A stretch of 6,859 nucleotides of DNA from Deltaproteobacteria bacterium. Its GTDB lineage: Bacteria; Desulfobacterota; Desulfobaccia; Desulfobaccales; 0-14-0-80-60-11. A program made the translations under genes and the position numbers. The stretch covers positions 1 through 6,859 of the forward strand of contig JAMCQY010000402.1 of the NCBI GenBank assembly GCA_023381945.1, in the 5' to 3' direction. The notes under the pieces are model-generated. The model ran no database searches and had not been told where the DNA came from. It saw only the letters and a program-made list of their open reading frames with translations. This document shows positions 1-5,757 of this stretch, piece after piece; the first letter of the stretch is position 1; every line of letters begins with the position of its first letter.

Positions 1-2
1 AC

Positions 3-86
3 AAACTCAACAAGAATCGCTTGGTCCCATACCTGGTAAGACGTTTTAAAGACTTAGGATTCCGGGTGACCCTCGAGGCCGCCTGA
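3..86 (+). CDS. C-terminal tail of an unidentified ORF (partial, cut by window edge)
   Basis: An open frame enters from the left edge and ends at a TGA at 84-86, leaving 27 residues (KLNKNRLVPYLVRRFKDLGF, then RVTLEAA). The basic 'YLVRRFKDLGFRVTLEAA' type of ending resembles, from memory, the C-termini of some DDE transposases, but 27 residues are too few to assign a family. No motif or catalytic residue is visible. It converges on the radical SAM gene, with the hairpin at 111-131 between the two stops. The tail could also belong to any short basic protein, or be a chance open frame. Confidence 0.35.
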   Translation, partial: KLNKNRLVPYLVRRFKDLGFRVTLEAA

Positions 87-105
87 GGAACTTTTCGTAA
101 CAGAG

Positions 106-131
106 AAAAAGGGCGACCCGGCGGGTCGCCC
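106..131 (-). terminator. Intrinsic terminator of the B12-binding radical SAM gene
   Basis: A perfect 9-bp GC-rich inverted repeat (gggcgaccc at 111-119, gggtcgccc at 123-131) has a 3-nt loop. Read on the minus strand it is followed at once by TTTTT (complement of 106-110) and then a pyrimidine-rich stretch. It starts about 31 nt past the stop codon at 163-165. The plus-strand side has no comparable T-run, so it acts mainly on the minus-strand gene, though the stem could also mark the 3' end of the converging transcript. Confidence 0.88.
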
Positions 132-162
132 CTAGGTATGCGATTTTCAGGAAAATTATTTC

Positions 163-2025
163 CTAAATCTGCCCGCCCACTTCCGCCAGGGTCTTGAAGT
201 AGATGCGCCTGATCCTTTTCAGCCGTTTCCGGAAGCAGAGGCCCAGTTCCATGCAGGCGGTATAAAACGAGGCGGGGCTGAATTCCAGGGCCATTAGCTT
301 CGCCATGGTCTCCTGAGCCAGTTCCTGGGGCAGGTCCTTCAGGTCCTTCATCTTTTGAGCCGCGTCTCCAAGACCTTGCCAGACGGGCAGCAGCACCAGG
401 TCGGCCTTTTCCTGCAGTTTGGCGATCTCGCTTTTCAACGCGGCCATGGGGCCGGCCTCGCCTGCTTCGCCGCCGCCTTCCTGCACCACCTCGACCCCGA
501 GGCGCCGCAAGAAACGCAGCAGGAACTCCCGCGGGCCGTTCTCCCAGGGACCCAGGTTCCAGACGTCCGCCGGAATGCCGACCCGGGGGACGTAATTGCC
601 GCCGGGCAAGAACCCGCGCAGTTGCCGGGCCCGGACGAAGAGCCGCTCCTTGAGTTGCTGGAAGTAATTGTTTTTCTTGGAGTTGGACTTCCATAAGAGG
701 ATGCGGCCATAAGCCTTCAAATAGGCGTAGAACAGGTCCCGGGCCACGAGGCGTTTGAGCACCGAGGGCCAGGAGTAAAACTTCTTCATGGCCCGGTTGG
801 TCTCCATCTGCAGCTCGTAAGGCGTGAACTGGCGCGGCTGGAACACCGTGTGGTGGCCATCGTACTGGCTCCAGTCCCGGCAGATGATGCGGTTTTGCGC
901 CTCCATTTCCTTATAAAACGGCGTGCCCGGCACCGGTGTCAGTATCAGGTATTGCAAGGAGTCCAGGTCCAATTGCCGGGAGATCTTGACAGTGTCCCGG
1001 ATCACCTGAAAATGGTCGTCTTCGGCGCCGAAGACGAACATGCCGTGGACGTTGATGTGGTGACGGTGGAAATTGACCACCGCCTCCTTGATGCCTTCCA
1101 CCGTCTGGGACTTGTTGTAGGCCTTCAGGGTGGCCGGGTTGATCGATTCCAGGCCCACGAAAACGGCAAAACAGCCGCTCTTGGCCATCAGGTCCAGGAG
1201 TTCCGGGTCTTTGGCCGCCTCCACCCGCACCTGGGCGCTCCATTCGATCTTCAGATTCTCCTCGATGATCCGTTCGCACAATTCCTTGGTGCGGGGCCGG
1301 TTGGCGGTAAAGTTGTCGTCGCAAAAAAAGATATGGCGGCTCTGGAGACCATTTTGGCGAATCTCCGCCATGACGCGGTCCACCGAGTTGACGCGGTGTT
1401 TGCGGCCGAACAGGAGGATTACCGAACAGAAGCTGCAGTTGAAGGGGCAGCCGCGGGAGGTGGCGATGGAGACCACACCTTTTTTATGCTGGGCATTCCA
1501 GCCATGGATCAAGGTATAATCCGGTATGGGCAGGGAGTCCAGATCCTCCACCAGGGGCCGCCAGGGATTTTGGATGGTGGTCTCCCCCTGCCGGAGGCAG
1601 AGGTTCTGAATGCCGCAGACGTCGCCGCCGCTCGCCAGGGCCGCCACCAATTCCGTCAAGGCGCCTTCGCCTTCGCCGCAGATGACATAGTCGGCGTGCT
1701 CGAGGCCTTCCCGGGGCAGAAAGCTGGCGTGAGCTCCGCCCAGAACCACCGGCTTGCCCTGCTGCCGGTAAAAATCCGCCAATTCATAGGCCCGGGGGGC
1801 GGTAGAGGAGATGCTGGAGAGGCAGACCAGGTCCGGGTCGAAATCCAAGGTAGCATAATCCGGGGCGGACAGCTCTTCGATGACCACCTTGACCTCCAGG
1901 CCCTGGCTCTGCAGGATGGTGCCCAGCAGCAGCGACCCCAGGCGCGGAATAGCCACCCGGCTGAAGATATGTTCCCGGGGTGACCGGGGTTCGATGAAAA
2001 GAATCTTGTTCATGGGGCGAGCCAT
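163..2025 (-). CDS. B12-binding domain radical SAM protein, function unknown
   Basis: This 620-aa protein has two recognisable domains plus an extension. Residues 1-135 form a B12-binding-like Rossmann domain (PRLGSLLLGTILQSQG near 27-42, VVLGGAHAS at 93-101, CGEGEGAL at 116-123); the DxHxxG motif is absent, as is usual in the radical SAM/B12 group. Residues 185-385 form the radical SAM core, with Cys193, Cys197 and Cys200 in the CxxxCxxC cluster motif (RGCPFNCSFC), FFCDDNF at 233-239 and VGLES at 290-294. The known family uses a [4Fe-4S] cluster, S-adenosylmethionine and usually cobalamin for difficult methylations or rearrangements; BchE- and hopanoid methylase-type proteins share this layout. 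The substrate cannot be told from sequence. Residues from about 450 to 620 are a charged extension I do not recognise, with a Gly/Glu/Ala linker at 517-527. The start at 2025 is supported by an AAGGAG Shine-Dalgarno 7 nt upstream; Met5 is an alternative. No close partner gene shares its transcript. Confidence 0.93.
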   Translation of the reverse strand: MARPMNKILFIEPRSPREHIFSRVAIPRLGSLLLGTILQSQGLEVKVVIEELSAPDYATLDFDPDLVCLSSISSTAPRAYELADFYRQQGKPVVLGGAHASFLPREGLEHADYVICGEGEGALTELVAALASGGDVCGIQNLCLRQGETTIQNPWRPLVEDLDSLPIPDYTLIHGWNAQHKKGVVSIATSRGCPFNCSFCSVILLFGRKHRVNSVDRVMAEIRQNGLQSRHIFFCDDNFTANRPRTKELCERIIEENLKIEWSAQVRVEAAKDPELLDLMAKSGCFAVFVGLESINPATLKAYNKSQTVEGIKEAVVNFHRHHINVHGMFVFGAEDDHFQVIRDTVKISRQLDLDSLQYLILTPVPGTPFYKEMEAQNRIICRDWSQYDGHHTVFQPRQFTPYELQMETNRAMKKFYSWPSVLKRLVARDLFYAYLKAYGRILLWKSNSKKNNYFQQLKERLFVRARQLRGFLPGGNYVPRVGIPADVWNLGPWENGPREFLLRFLRRLGVEVVQEGGGEAGEAGPMAALKSEIAKLQEKADLVLLPVWQGLGDAAQKMKDLKDLPQELAQETMAKLMALEFSPASFYTACMELGLCFRKRLKRIRRIYFKTLAEVGGQI

Positions 2026-2278
2026 GCGCCTGCTCCTTATGGGAATTGACTCAAAATTGGGCGAAACTCAAAGGCTCAAGCCACACCACTCACCTGCCTT
2101 CGCCTGGCCGGTGTGACTAACTTTATTACTGGAGAGAGGTATTGTGGGAATGTAACGGGAAGCCGGGCAAAAGTCAAACGAATCTTTACCCCTAGCAATA
2201 TCTTAATATGCAGAGCAGATTCCTGCGTAGGAATCTGCTCTGGTATTATTGCCTCTTATGTAAAAAGGAGGAATGGCT
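2026..2278. other. Non-coding spacer between the radical SAM gene and dsrC
   Basis: This spacer holds the 5' region of the radical SAM gene and the 3' region of dsrC. The ribosome binding site of the radical SAM gene is at about 2033-2038. I see no convincing -35/-10 pair for it; several TTGAG elements occur on the minus strand but lack a matching -10. The only strong structure is the stem-loop at 2211-2242. A plus-strand frame at 2113-2373 runs through here into dsrC antisense and lacks protein-like features. Confidence 0.6.
2211..2242 (-). terminator. Perfect 14-bp stem-loop downstream of dsrC (terminator or 3'-end stabiliser)
   Basis: The arms cagagcagattcct (2211-2224) and aggaatctgctctg (2229-2242) pair without mismatch around a 4-nt loop (gcgt). 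It lies 36 nt after the dsrC stop codon. A proper T-run is missing on the minus strand (GCATATTAAG follows), so it is not a textbook intrinsic terminator. It may be a 3' mRNA-stabilising hairpin, which would suit a highly expressed gene like dsrC, or a dispersed repeat unit. The structure is certain; the function is inferred. Confidence 0.6.
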
Positions 2279-2596
2279 TTAGACGCAACCGGTGGGTTTC
2301 GCCAATCCCGCCATTTTGCAGGCTCCTTTTCCAGGTCCTGACGGAAACAGCTCGTAGATATGTTTCAGCTTGAAGCCCGTCACCTTGGAAAGAATCCGGA
2401 CCATGGGGGCGATACCGTTCTTTTTGTAGTAGTCCTGGAGCATGTTGATCACTTTCCAATGCTCCTCGGTCAGCTCGGAGATGCCCTCGGAATCTTTTAC
2501 ATAGTCAACCCATTCCTGGCTCCACTGGTCCAGGTTTTCCAGAAAGCCGTCTTCGTCAACGGTGAAAGTTTTGCCCTTGTATTCTACCGTGGCCAT
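2279..2596 (-). CDS. dsrC: DsrC, dissimilatory sulfite reductase sulfur-carrier protein
   Basis: This 105-aa protein is a full-length DsrC/DsvC of the TusE/DsrC family. In sulfate reducers DsrC is the cytoplasmic co-substrate of dissimilatory sulfite reductase DsrAB: sulfite-derived sulfur is bound as a trisulfide between its two C-terminal cysteines and is released as sulfide by the membrane DsrMKJOP complex. Both redox cysteines are present, Cys93 and the penultimate Cys104, ten residues apart in a flexible arm (GACKMAGLAKPTGCV). YYKKNGIAPMVRILSK (56-71) and YELFPSGPGKGACK (81-94) match, as I recall, the Desulfovibrio protein almost exactly. TusE-type tRNA thiolation proteins keep only the last cysteine, so this is the dissimilatory form. 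The start is fixed by AAGGAGG (2607-2613, complement) 10 nt upstream. Neither dsrAB nor other dsr genes are adjacent, which is common because dsrC is often unlinked. Confidence 0.97.
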   Translation of the reverse strand: MATVEYKGKTFTVDEDGFLENLDQWSQEWVDYVKDSEGISELTEEHWKVINMLQDYYKKNGIAPMVRILSKVTGFKLKHIYELFPSGPGKGACKMAGLAKPTGCV

Positions 2597-2606
2597 GCCG
2601 TGATAT

Positions 2607-2613
2607 CCTCCTT
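2607..2613 (-). promoter_or_regulatory. Strong ribosome binding site of dsrC
   Basis: The minus strand reads AAGGAGG, seven bases fully complementary to the anti-Shine-Dalgarno, 10 nt before the ATG at 2594-2596. It decides the start codon and points to high translation. Confidence 0.85.
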
Positions 2614-2650
2614 CAAATTTGGACGGGGTTTTTTAGGTTAAGACATTTTC

Positions 2651-2679
2651 AAAGTATGCGATTGTGAAAATTTTGTCAA
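2651..2679 (-). promoter_or_regulatory. Predicted sigma70 promoter of dsrC
   Basis: On the minus strand a perfect TTGACA -35 box (complement of 2674-2679) is followed after 17 nt by TACTTT (complement of 2651-2656). An overlapping CATACT at 15 nt is an alternative -10. The region is AT-rich, with an A/T tract just upstream at 2681-2696. Transcription would start roughly 50 nt before the dsrC ATG. The -35 is consensus and the -10 is weak. This supports dsrC being its own transcription unit separate from the upstream glycosyltransferase. Confidence 0.6.
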
Positions 2680-2740
2680 GTAATAAAAATTTCTTTAACG
2701 CACCGATGCCCATTCTCTTTTAGCCTCCCGGCCGGAATCT

Positions 2741-3979
2741 TTATCCCTGCGAAACTTCCGTAGGTAGGCCCACCGGGGCAAGCCGGCGCAGCGACAGGAC
2801 GCTGAGCGCCAAAAGGAATAATGGGGCCAGGGGCAGGCGGGTGGCCTGGGCGATATGCTCGGAGAACAGGGGCAACATCCAACTAAGCAAGAGAATTATC
2901 TTTTCTCCGGTGGAACAGCCATGGAGATAACCGTCCCAGGCGATCCAGGCCAGAGGCAGCGCCAGCAGACAGAGGTCGTAATCCACCAGGTAGGGGCTGA
3001 ACAGCAGAGTCGCCAAAACCAGGATCGACCCGCGCACCGCCAGGGAAGCTCCCTGGCTCCAAACCCGCCAGACCAGCAGGGCGACGAGGAGCGAAACCAG
3101 TCCCTGCATAATGATGGCCGGCCAAAATCCCAGGCCTGCGACATAGATGGCCGAGAACAGGGTCGGCATCTTGGCCCAGGGGAAGGCCCCGGCCGCCATT
3201 ACGTGGCCGGCTCCCAGAGATTTTAGAAATCCCGGAATGATTTTGGTCAGAAAAATTTGCCATAGTCCAAAACCCAAAATCAAACCGCTGGCCAAAATTA
3301 GCCCTGCCGCAGTGACCGCCATGGCCGCCAGGGCCTGCCAGCGCCGCTCTGCCAGCAGCGCCACCGGAACCAGAACGGCAAGATGCGGTTTATAGGTCAG
3401 CAGGCCGAAAAGAATGCCGGCGGCCAGAGGCGAGTCGTCGAGCAACAGGAGGCCGCCGCCCAGGAGTGCCGTAGAGAGAAAGCCATTCTGGCCATAGCCG
3501 AAGTTGGCGATGGCTCCGGCAAACATGACTGCCGCGATAATGGCAAGAAAGTGCGGGACGGTGCGCTTGATGACCCAAATGTAGACCGCCAGGGTGCTCA
3601 GCAGCCAGACGGCCAAAGAGAGGTGGTAAGGCAGGAGAGCGAAAGGCAGCACCGCCAGTAAGAAATTGGGTGGATAGAAAAAGTGCAGCGGCACCGGCAT
3701 CCCGAAGAAATCCGCCAGCGCCGCCTGCAGCCGGGCCGGATCATAGACGGCGGCCGGATTTCCGGCCAGGGCCATTTTTGAGGCCATCCAATAATAGCAA
3801 AAATCTCCTCCCAGCGGTTTATCGTTGATGAGCTTCAGGCCCGAGCCCAACCGGTAACCGAACCTGACGAAATAGTCCACGCAGTAGTAAGTCCAGATAA
3901 TAATCACCAGGGCCAGCAGCAGGCGCGGCAAGATGGTCAGCAGGGTGCGGGCCACCCAGCGTAAATCAATGGCCTGCAT
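2741..3979 (-). CDS. GT87 (DUF2029) family polyprenol-linked glycosyltransferase, integral membrane
   Basis: This 412-aa, very hydrophobic protein has roughly 10-13 predicted membrane spans, for example near 11-32, 104-137, 143-158, 200-237, 272-305, 315-346, 360-373 and 384-396. It matches the GT-C fold glycosyltransferase family 87. The first extracytoplasmic loop holds GGDFCYYW (57-64) with the acidic Asp59, the position of the usual GT-C catalytic or metal-binding Asp. YGQNGF (162-167) and YKPHL (196-200) are the other family hallmarks. Members such as mycobacterial PimE use polyprenyl-phosphate mannose to add sugars to lipids or glycans on the outer face of the cytoplasmic membrane. Donor and acceptor here are unknown. 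The ATG at 3979 lies 14 bp inside the end of the upstream oxidase gene and has GGAGG (3986-3990, complement) 6 nt upstream, so the two genes are co-transcribed and probably translationally coupled. Confidence 0.88.
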   Translation of the reverse strand: MQAIDLRWVARTLLTILPRLLLALVIIIWTYYCVDYFVRFGYRLGSGLKLINDKPLGGDFCYYWMASKMALAGNPAAVYDPARLQAALADFFGMPVPLHFFYPPNFLLAVLPFALLPYHLSLAVWLLSTLAVYIWVIKRTVPHFLAIIAAVMFAGAIANFGYGQNGFLSTALLGGGLLLLDDSPLAAGILFGLLTYKPHLAVLVPVALLAERRWQALAAMAVTAAGLILASGLILGFGLWQIFLTKIIPGFLKSLGAGHVMAAGAFPWAKMPTLFSAIYVAGLGFWPAIIMQGLVSLLVALLVWRVWSQGASLAVRGSILVLATLLFSPYLVDYDLCLLALPLAWIAWDGYLHGCSTGEKIILLLSWMLPLFSEHIAQATRLPLAPLFLLALSVLSLRRLAPVGLPTEVSQG

Positions 3980-5360
3980 CGGCGGCCTCCGGGAAGATTT
4001 TGCCGGGATTCATGACATTATTGGGATCAAAGGCGAATTTGAGCCGCTTTTGCAAGGCGATGGCCGTCCCGCTTAGCTCCATGCCGAGGTACGGGGCCTT
4101 AGTGAGGCCGATGCCGTGCTCTCCGCTTAGTGTGCCCTGCAATTGCCGCGTCAGGGTGAAAATCTCCACCACCGTGGGCTGCACCGCCTCCTGTTCGGTC
4201 TCGATCTTCCGGTCGTAAAGGACGTTGACGTGAATATTGCCGTCCCCGGCGTGGCCGTAGCAGGGGATGAGCAGGCCCCGGCGCTGCGAGATTCTTTGCA
4301 GGCCGTCAATCAGCGCCGGAATCGCGCCCAGCGGCACCACCACGTCCTCGCTCACCTTGTTGGGTCTGACCTTCAGCAGGGCCGGAGAGACGACCTTGCG
4401 GGCCTTCCAGAGGTCGTCCGCTTCGGCCGCGGTTTTCGCCCTAAGCACTGGCTCTGCCCCCTGCTCCCGGCAAAACTTGGCGATGGCCGCGGCGCGTTCC
4501 TCCACGTCGTGAGGATGGCCCTCCACCGCCACCAGCAGCAGGGCCGCGGTCGCCGGAGGGATTTCAAAAGGCAGCATTCCCCGGACGCAGTTTAGGGTGG
4601 TCCAGTCCATGAATTCCAGGGCGGTGGGGGCGATCCCCGCGGTGATAATTTGTGAAACGGCCTGGGCGGCGGCGCCCATGGTCTCAAAGCCCGCGGCCAG
4701 GGTCTGCCGGGCCGCGGGTTTGGCCACCAGCCGCAGGATGATGCGGGTGATCACCCCTAAGGTCCCCTCCGACCCCAAAAACAGCCGGGTCAGGTCGTAG
4801 CCCACCACGCCTTTCATAGTGCGGGTGCCCGCCTCGACGATTTCGCCGGTGGGCAGGACCACTTCCAGCCCCAGGACATAGTCCCGGGTCACGCCCCATT
4901 GCACTGCCACCGCGCCGCCGGAGCATTCGGCGACGTTGCCGCCGATGGTGCAGAACTCGGCGCTGGCCGGGTCCGGCGGGTAGTAAAGGCCATGGGCTTC
5001 CACCTCCCGTTTCAACCGGCCCAGGATGACGCCGGGCTCCACCACCGCCACCAGGTCGTCCCGATTGATTTCGAGAATGCGGTTCAGCCGGGTCAGGACC
5101 AGCACCACCCCGCCGGCAATGGGCACCGCGCCGCCGCTGCGGCCGGTCCCGGCCCCCCGGGGAGTGACGGCGAAACGGTGCTCATTGGCAAGTTTCAAGA
5201 TTTGCGAGATTTCCGCCGCCGACCCCGGAAAAACCACCGCCTCCGGGGCGTGCGCCTGGTCAGTGGCATCGTAGGCATAGGTCCAGCAGTCCTCGAGGGA
5301 GGTGAGGAGGTGGCTGAGGCCGACGATGGCGGAAAGCTTTTTAATTATTTCGGGATGCAT
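3966..5360 (-). CDS. glcD: GlcD-type FAD-linked oxidase (glycolate oxidase / D-lactate dehydrogenase)
   Basis: This 464-aa flavoprotein belongs to the FAD_binding_4/FAD-oxidase_C family that oxidises 2-hydroxyacids such as glycolate or D-lactate and passes electrons to iron-sulfur partners or the membrane pool. With Met at 5360 as residue 1, the PCMH-type FAD domain shows TPRGAGTGRSGGA (66-78), PPDPAS (128-133), TIGGNVAECSGG (138-149) and GSEGTLGVIT (196-205). The C-terminal domain shows YGHAGDGNIHVN (368-379), SGEHGIGLTK (412-421) and NPGKIFP (451-457). The frame stays open to a TTG at 5504, but those extra 48 residues are translated palindromic repeat (KAELCKKK, VPKLELGNQ). MHPEIIKKL at 5360 gives the usual family length. 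No clear Shine-Dalgarno precedes 5360. No glcE, glcF or iron-sulfur subunit is adjacent, so substrate and electron acceptor are open. The gene overlaps the following GT87 gene. Confidence 0.9.
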   Translation of the reverse strand: MHPEIIKKLSAIVGLSHLLTSLEDCWTYAYDATDQAHAPEAVVFPGSAAEISQILKLANEHRFAVTPRGAGTGRSGGAVPIAGGVVLVLTRLNRILEINRDDLVAVVEPGVILGRLKREVEAHGLYYPPDPASAEFCTIGGNVAECSGGAVAVQWGVTRDYVLGLEVVLPTGEIVEAGTRTMKGVVGYDLTRLFLGSEGTLGVITRIILRLVAKPAARQTLAAGFETMGAAAQAVSQIITAGIAPTALEFMDWTTLNCVRGMLPFEIPPATAALLLVAVEGHPHDVEERAAAIAKFCREQGAEPVLRAKTAAEADDLWKARKVVSPALLKVRPNKVSEDVVVPLGAIPALIDGLQRISQRRGLLIPCYGHAGDGNIHVNVLYDRKIETEQEAVQPTVVEIFTLTRQLQGTLSGEHGIGLTKAPYLGMELSGTAIALQKRLKFAFDPNNVMNPGKIFPEAADAGH

Positions 5361-5380
5361 ACTGAAATGATTTTTTGGCT

Positions 5381-5519
5381 GGTTCCCAAGCTCCAGCTTG
5401 GGAACCATTTTTTTCTTGCAAAGCTCTGCTTTGCAATAGACCCGGCAATCATTGGCATCATCCAAGTTAGCCAAGCTGAGCTTGGCGCCCAAATGCATCC
5501 CCAAGCAGGAGCTTGGGGA
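5381..5519. repeat. Composite REP-like element of four palindromes
   Basis: Four hairpins follow one another. The first is ggttcccaagct/agcttgggaacc (5381-5406, 12 bp, central cc). The second is ttgcaaagc/gcaa-ending arm (5416-5436, 9 bp, loop tct). The third is gccaagc/gcttggc (5470-5486, 7 bp, loop tga). The fourth is tccccaagc/gcttgggga (5498-5519, 9 bp, loop agga). The first, third and fourth share a ccaagc...gcttgg core, so they look like related units of one dispersed family. Read in frame they encode peptides of the KLELGNQ type that I recall from spurious N-termini in other genomes. The first hairpin is followed by a 7-T run on the plus strand, which looks like a terminator there, although no plus-strand gene ends here. 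Confidence 0.8.
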
Positions 5520-5569
5520 CGAGATTGAACGTCTGCCGCCTTCGGCACCTGGTTTAAATTCTGACTAAA

Positions 5570-5595
5570 GGCGGGATGCGCTGCGCTTTCCCGCC
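5570..5595. repeat. Palindromic repeat, second family
   Basis: The arms ggcggga (5570-5576) and tcccgcc (5589-5595) are perfectly complementary and enclose a GC-rich centre (tgcgctgcgctt). Its sequence is unrelated to the ccaagc...gcttgg units nearby, so it is probably a different REP-type family. It has no T-run and no gene end next to it, which argues against a terminator. Confidence 0.6.
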
Positions 5596-5615
5596 CTACT
5601 TGCTACGTGCTGGTA

Positions 5616-5636
5616 GCGCAGGCTTCCAGCCTGTGC
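5616..5636. repeat. Palindromic repeat, third family
   Basis: The arms gcgcaggct (5616-5624) and agcctgtgc (5628-5636) pair over 9 bp with a single G-U type mismatch around tcc. The gcaggcttccagcctg core is of a kind I recall as a widely dispersed intergenic palindrome in GC-rich bacteria. It lies 20 bp from the preceding palindrome. Confidence 0.55.
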
Positions 5637-5729
5637 AGTGGATTTGCGTATTGTGAACCATCATCAGATTATGTACCTGGAAATATTTTTCCGTCTGAAA
5701 TCACTACAGTCAGGGTCTGCTCAAAAAAG

Positions 5730-5757
5730 ACTCACAACTCACAACCCGCAACTCACA
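5730..5757. repeat. 7-bp tandem repeat overlapping the radC stop codon
   Basis: Four 7-bp units run actcaca, actcaca, acccgca, actcaca. The third unit is diverged at two positions. The last unit covers the radC stop codon (tca at 5753-5755, TGA on the minus strand), so the repeat forms the end of the gene. Confidence 0.7.

Larger units (their letters stand above)
5361..5752. other. Repeat-rich spacer between radC and glcD
   Basis: This stretch of nearly 400 bp holds no credible gene. It contains at least six palindromes (5381-5406, 5416-5436, 5470-5486, 5498-5519, 5570-5595, 5616-5636) and a 7-bp tandem repeat (5730-5757). The remainder, about 5637-5729, is AT-richer and shows nothing I recognise. 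No convincing promoter for glcD is visible between the palindromes and its ATG. Short frames crossing it (for example at 5607-5810) are translated repeat. Confidence 0.75.

Noticed and set aside
850..1983. 377-codon plus-strand frame
   Set aside because: It lies fully antisense to the radical SAM core, whose motifs are unmistakable. Its translation has no recognisable domain and reflects the GC-rich codon structure of the opposite strand.
2100..2200. Possible cobalamin riboswitch near the B12-dependent gene (gggaa and aagccgggc stretches)
   Set aside because: The conserved B12-box order and the CCCGCCACUG-type segment are missing, and the fragments lie on the plus strand, opposite to the gene.
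2113..2373. 86-codon plus-strand frame after the radical SAM gene
   Set aside because: It begins in the spacer, crosses the 14-bp stem-loop and ends antisense to dsrC, with no ribosome binding site or protein-like motif.
5381..5414. Plus-strand intrinsic terminator (12-bp hairpin plus 7 T)
   Set aside because: It has the right shape, but no plus-strand gene ends upstream and the hairpin is one of a series of related palindromes, so a repeat origin is more likely.
5502..5504. TTG at 5502-5504 as start of glcD
   Set aside because: It is a rare start codon inside a hairpin arm, and the sequence that follows is repeat-derived; the Met at 5360 fits the family length.
4899..5528. 209-codon plus-strand frame
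   Set aside because: It is antisense to the well-conserved FAD domain of glcD and then runs through palindromic repeat sequence, with no domain of its own.
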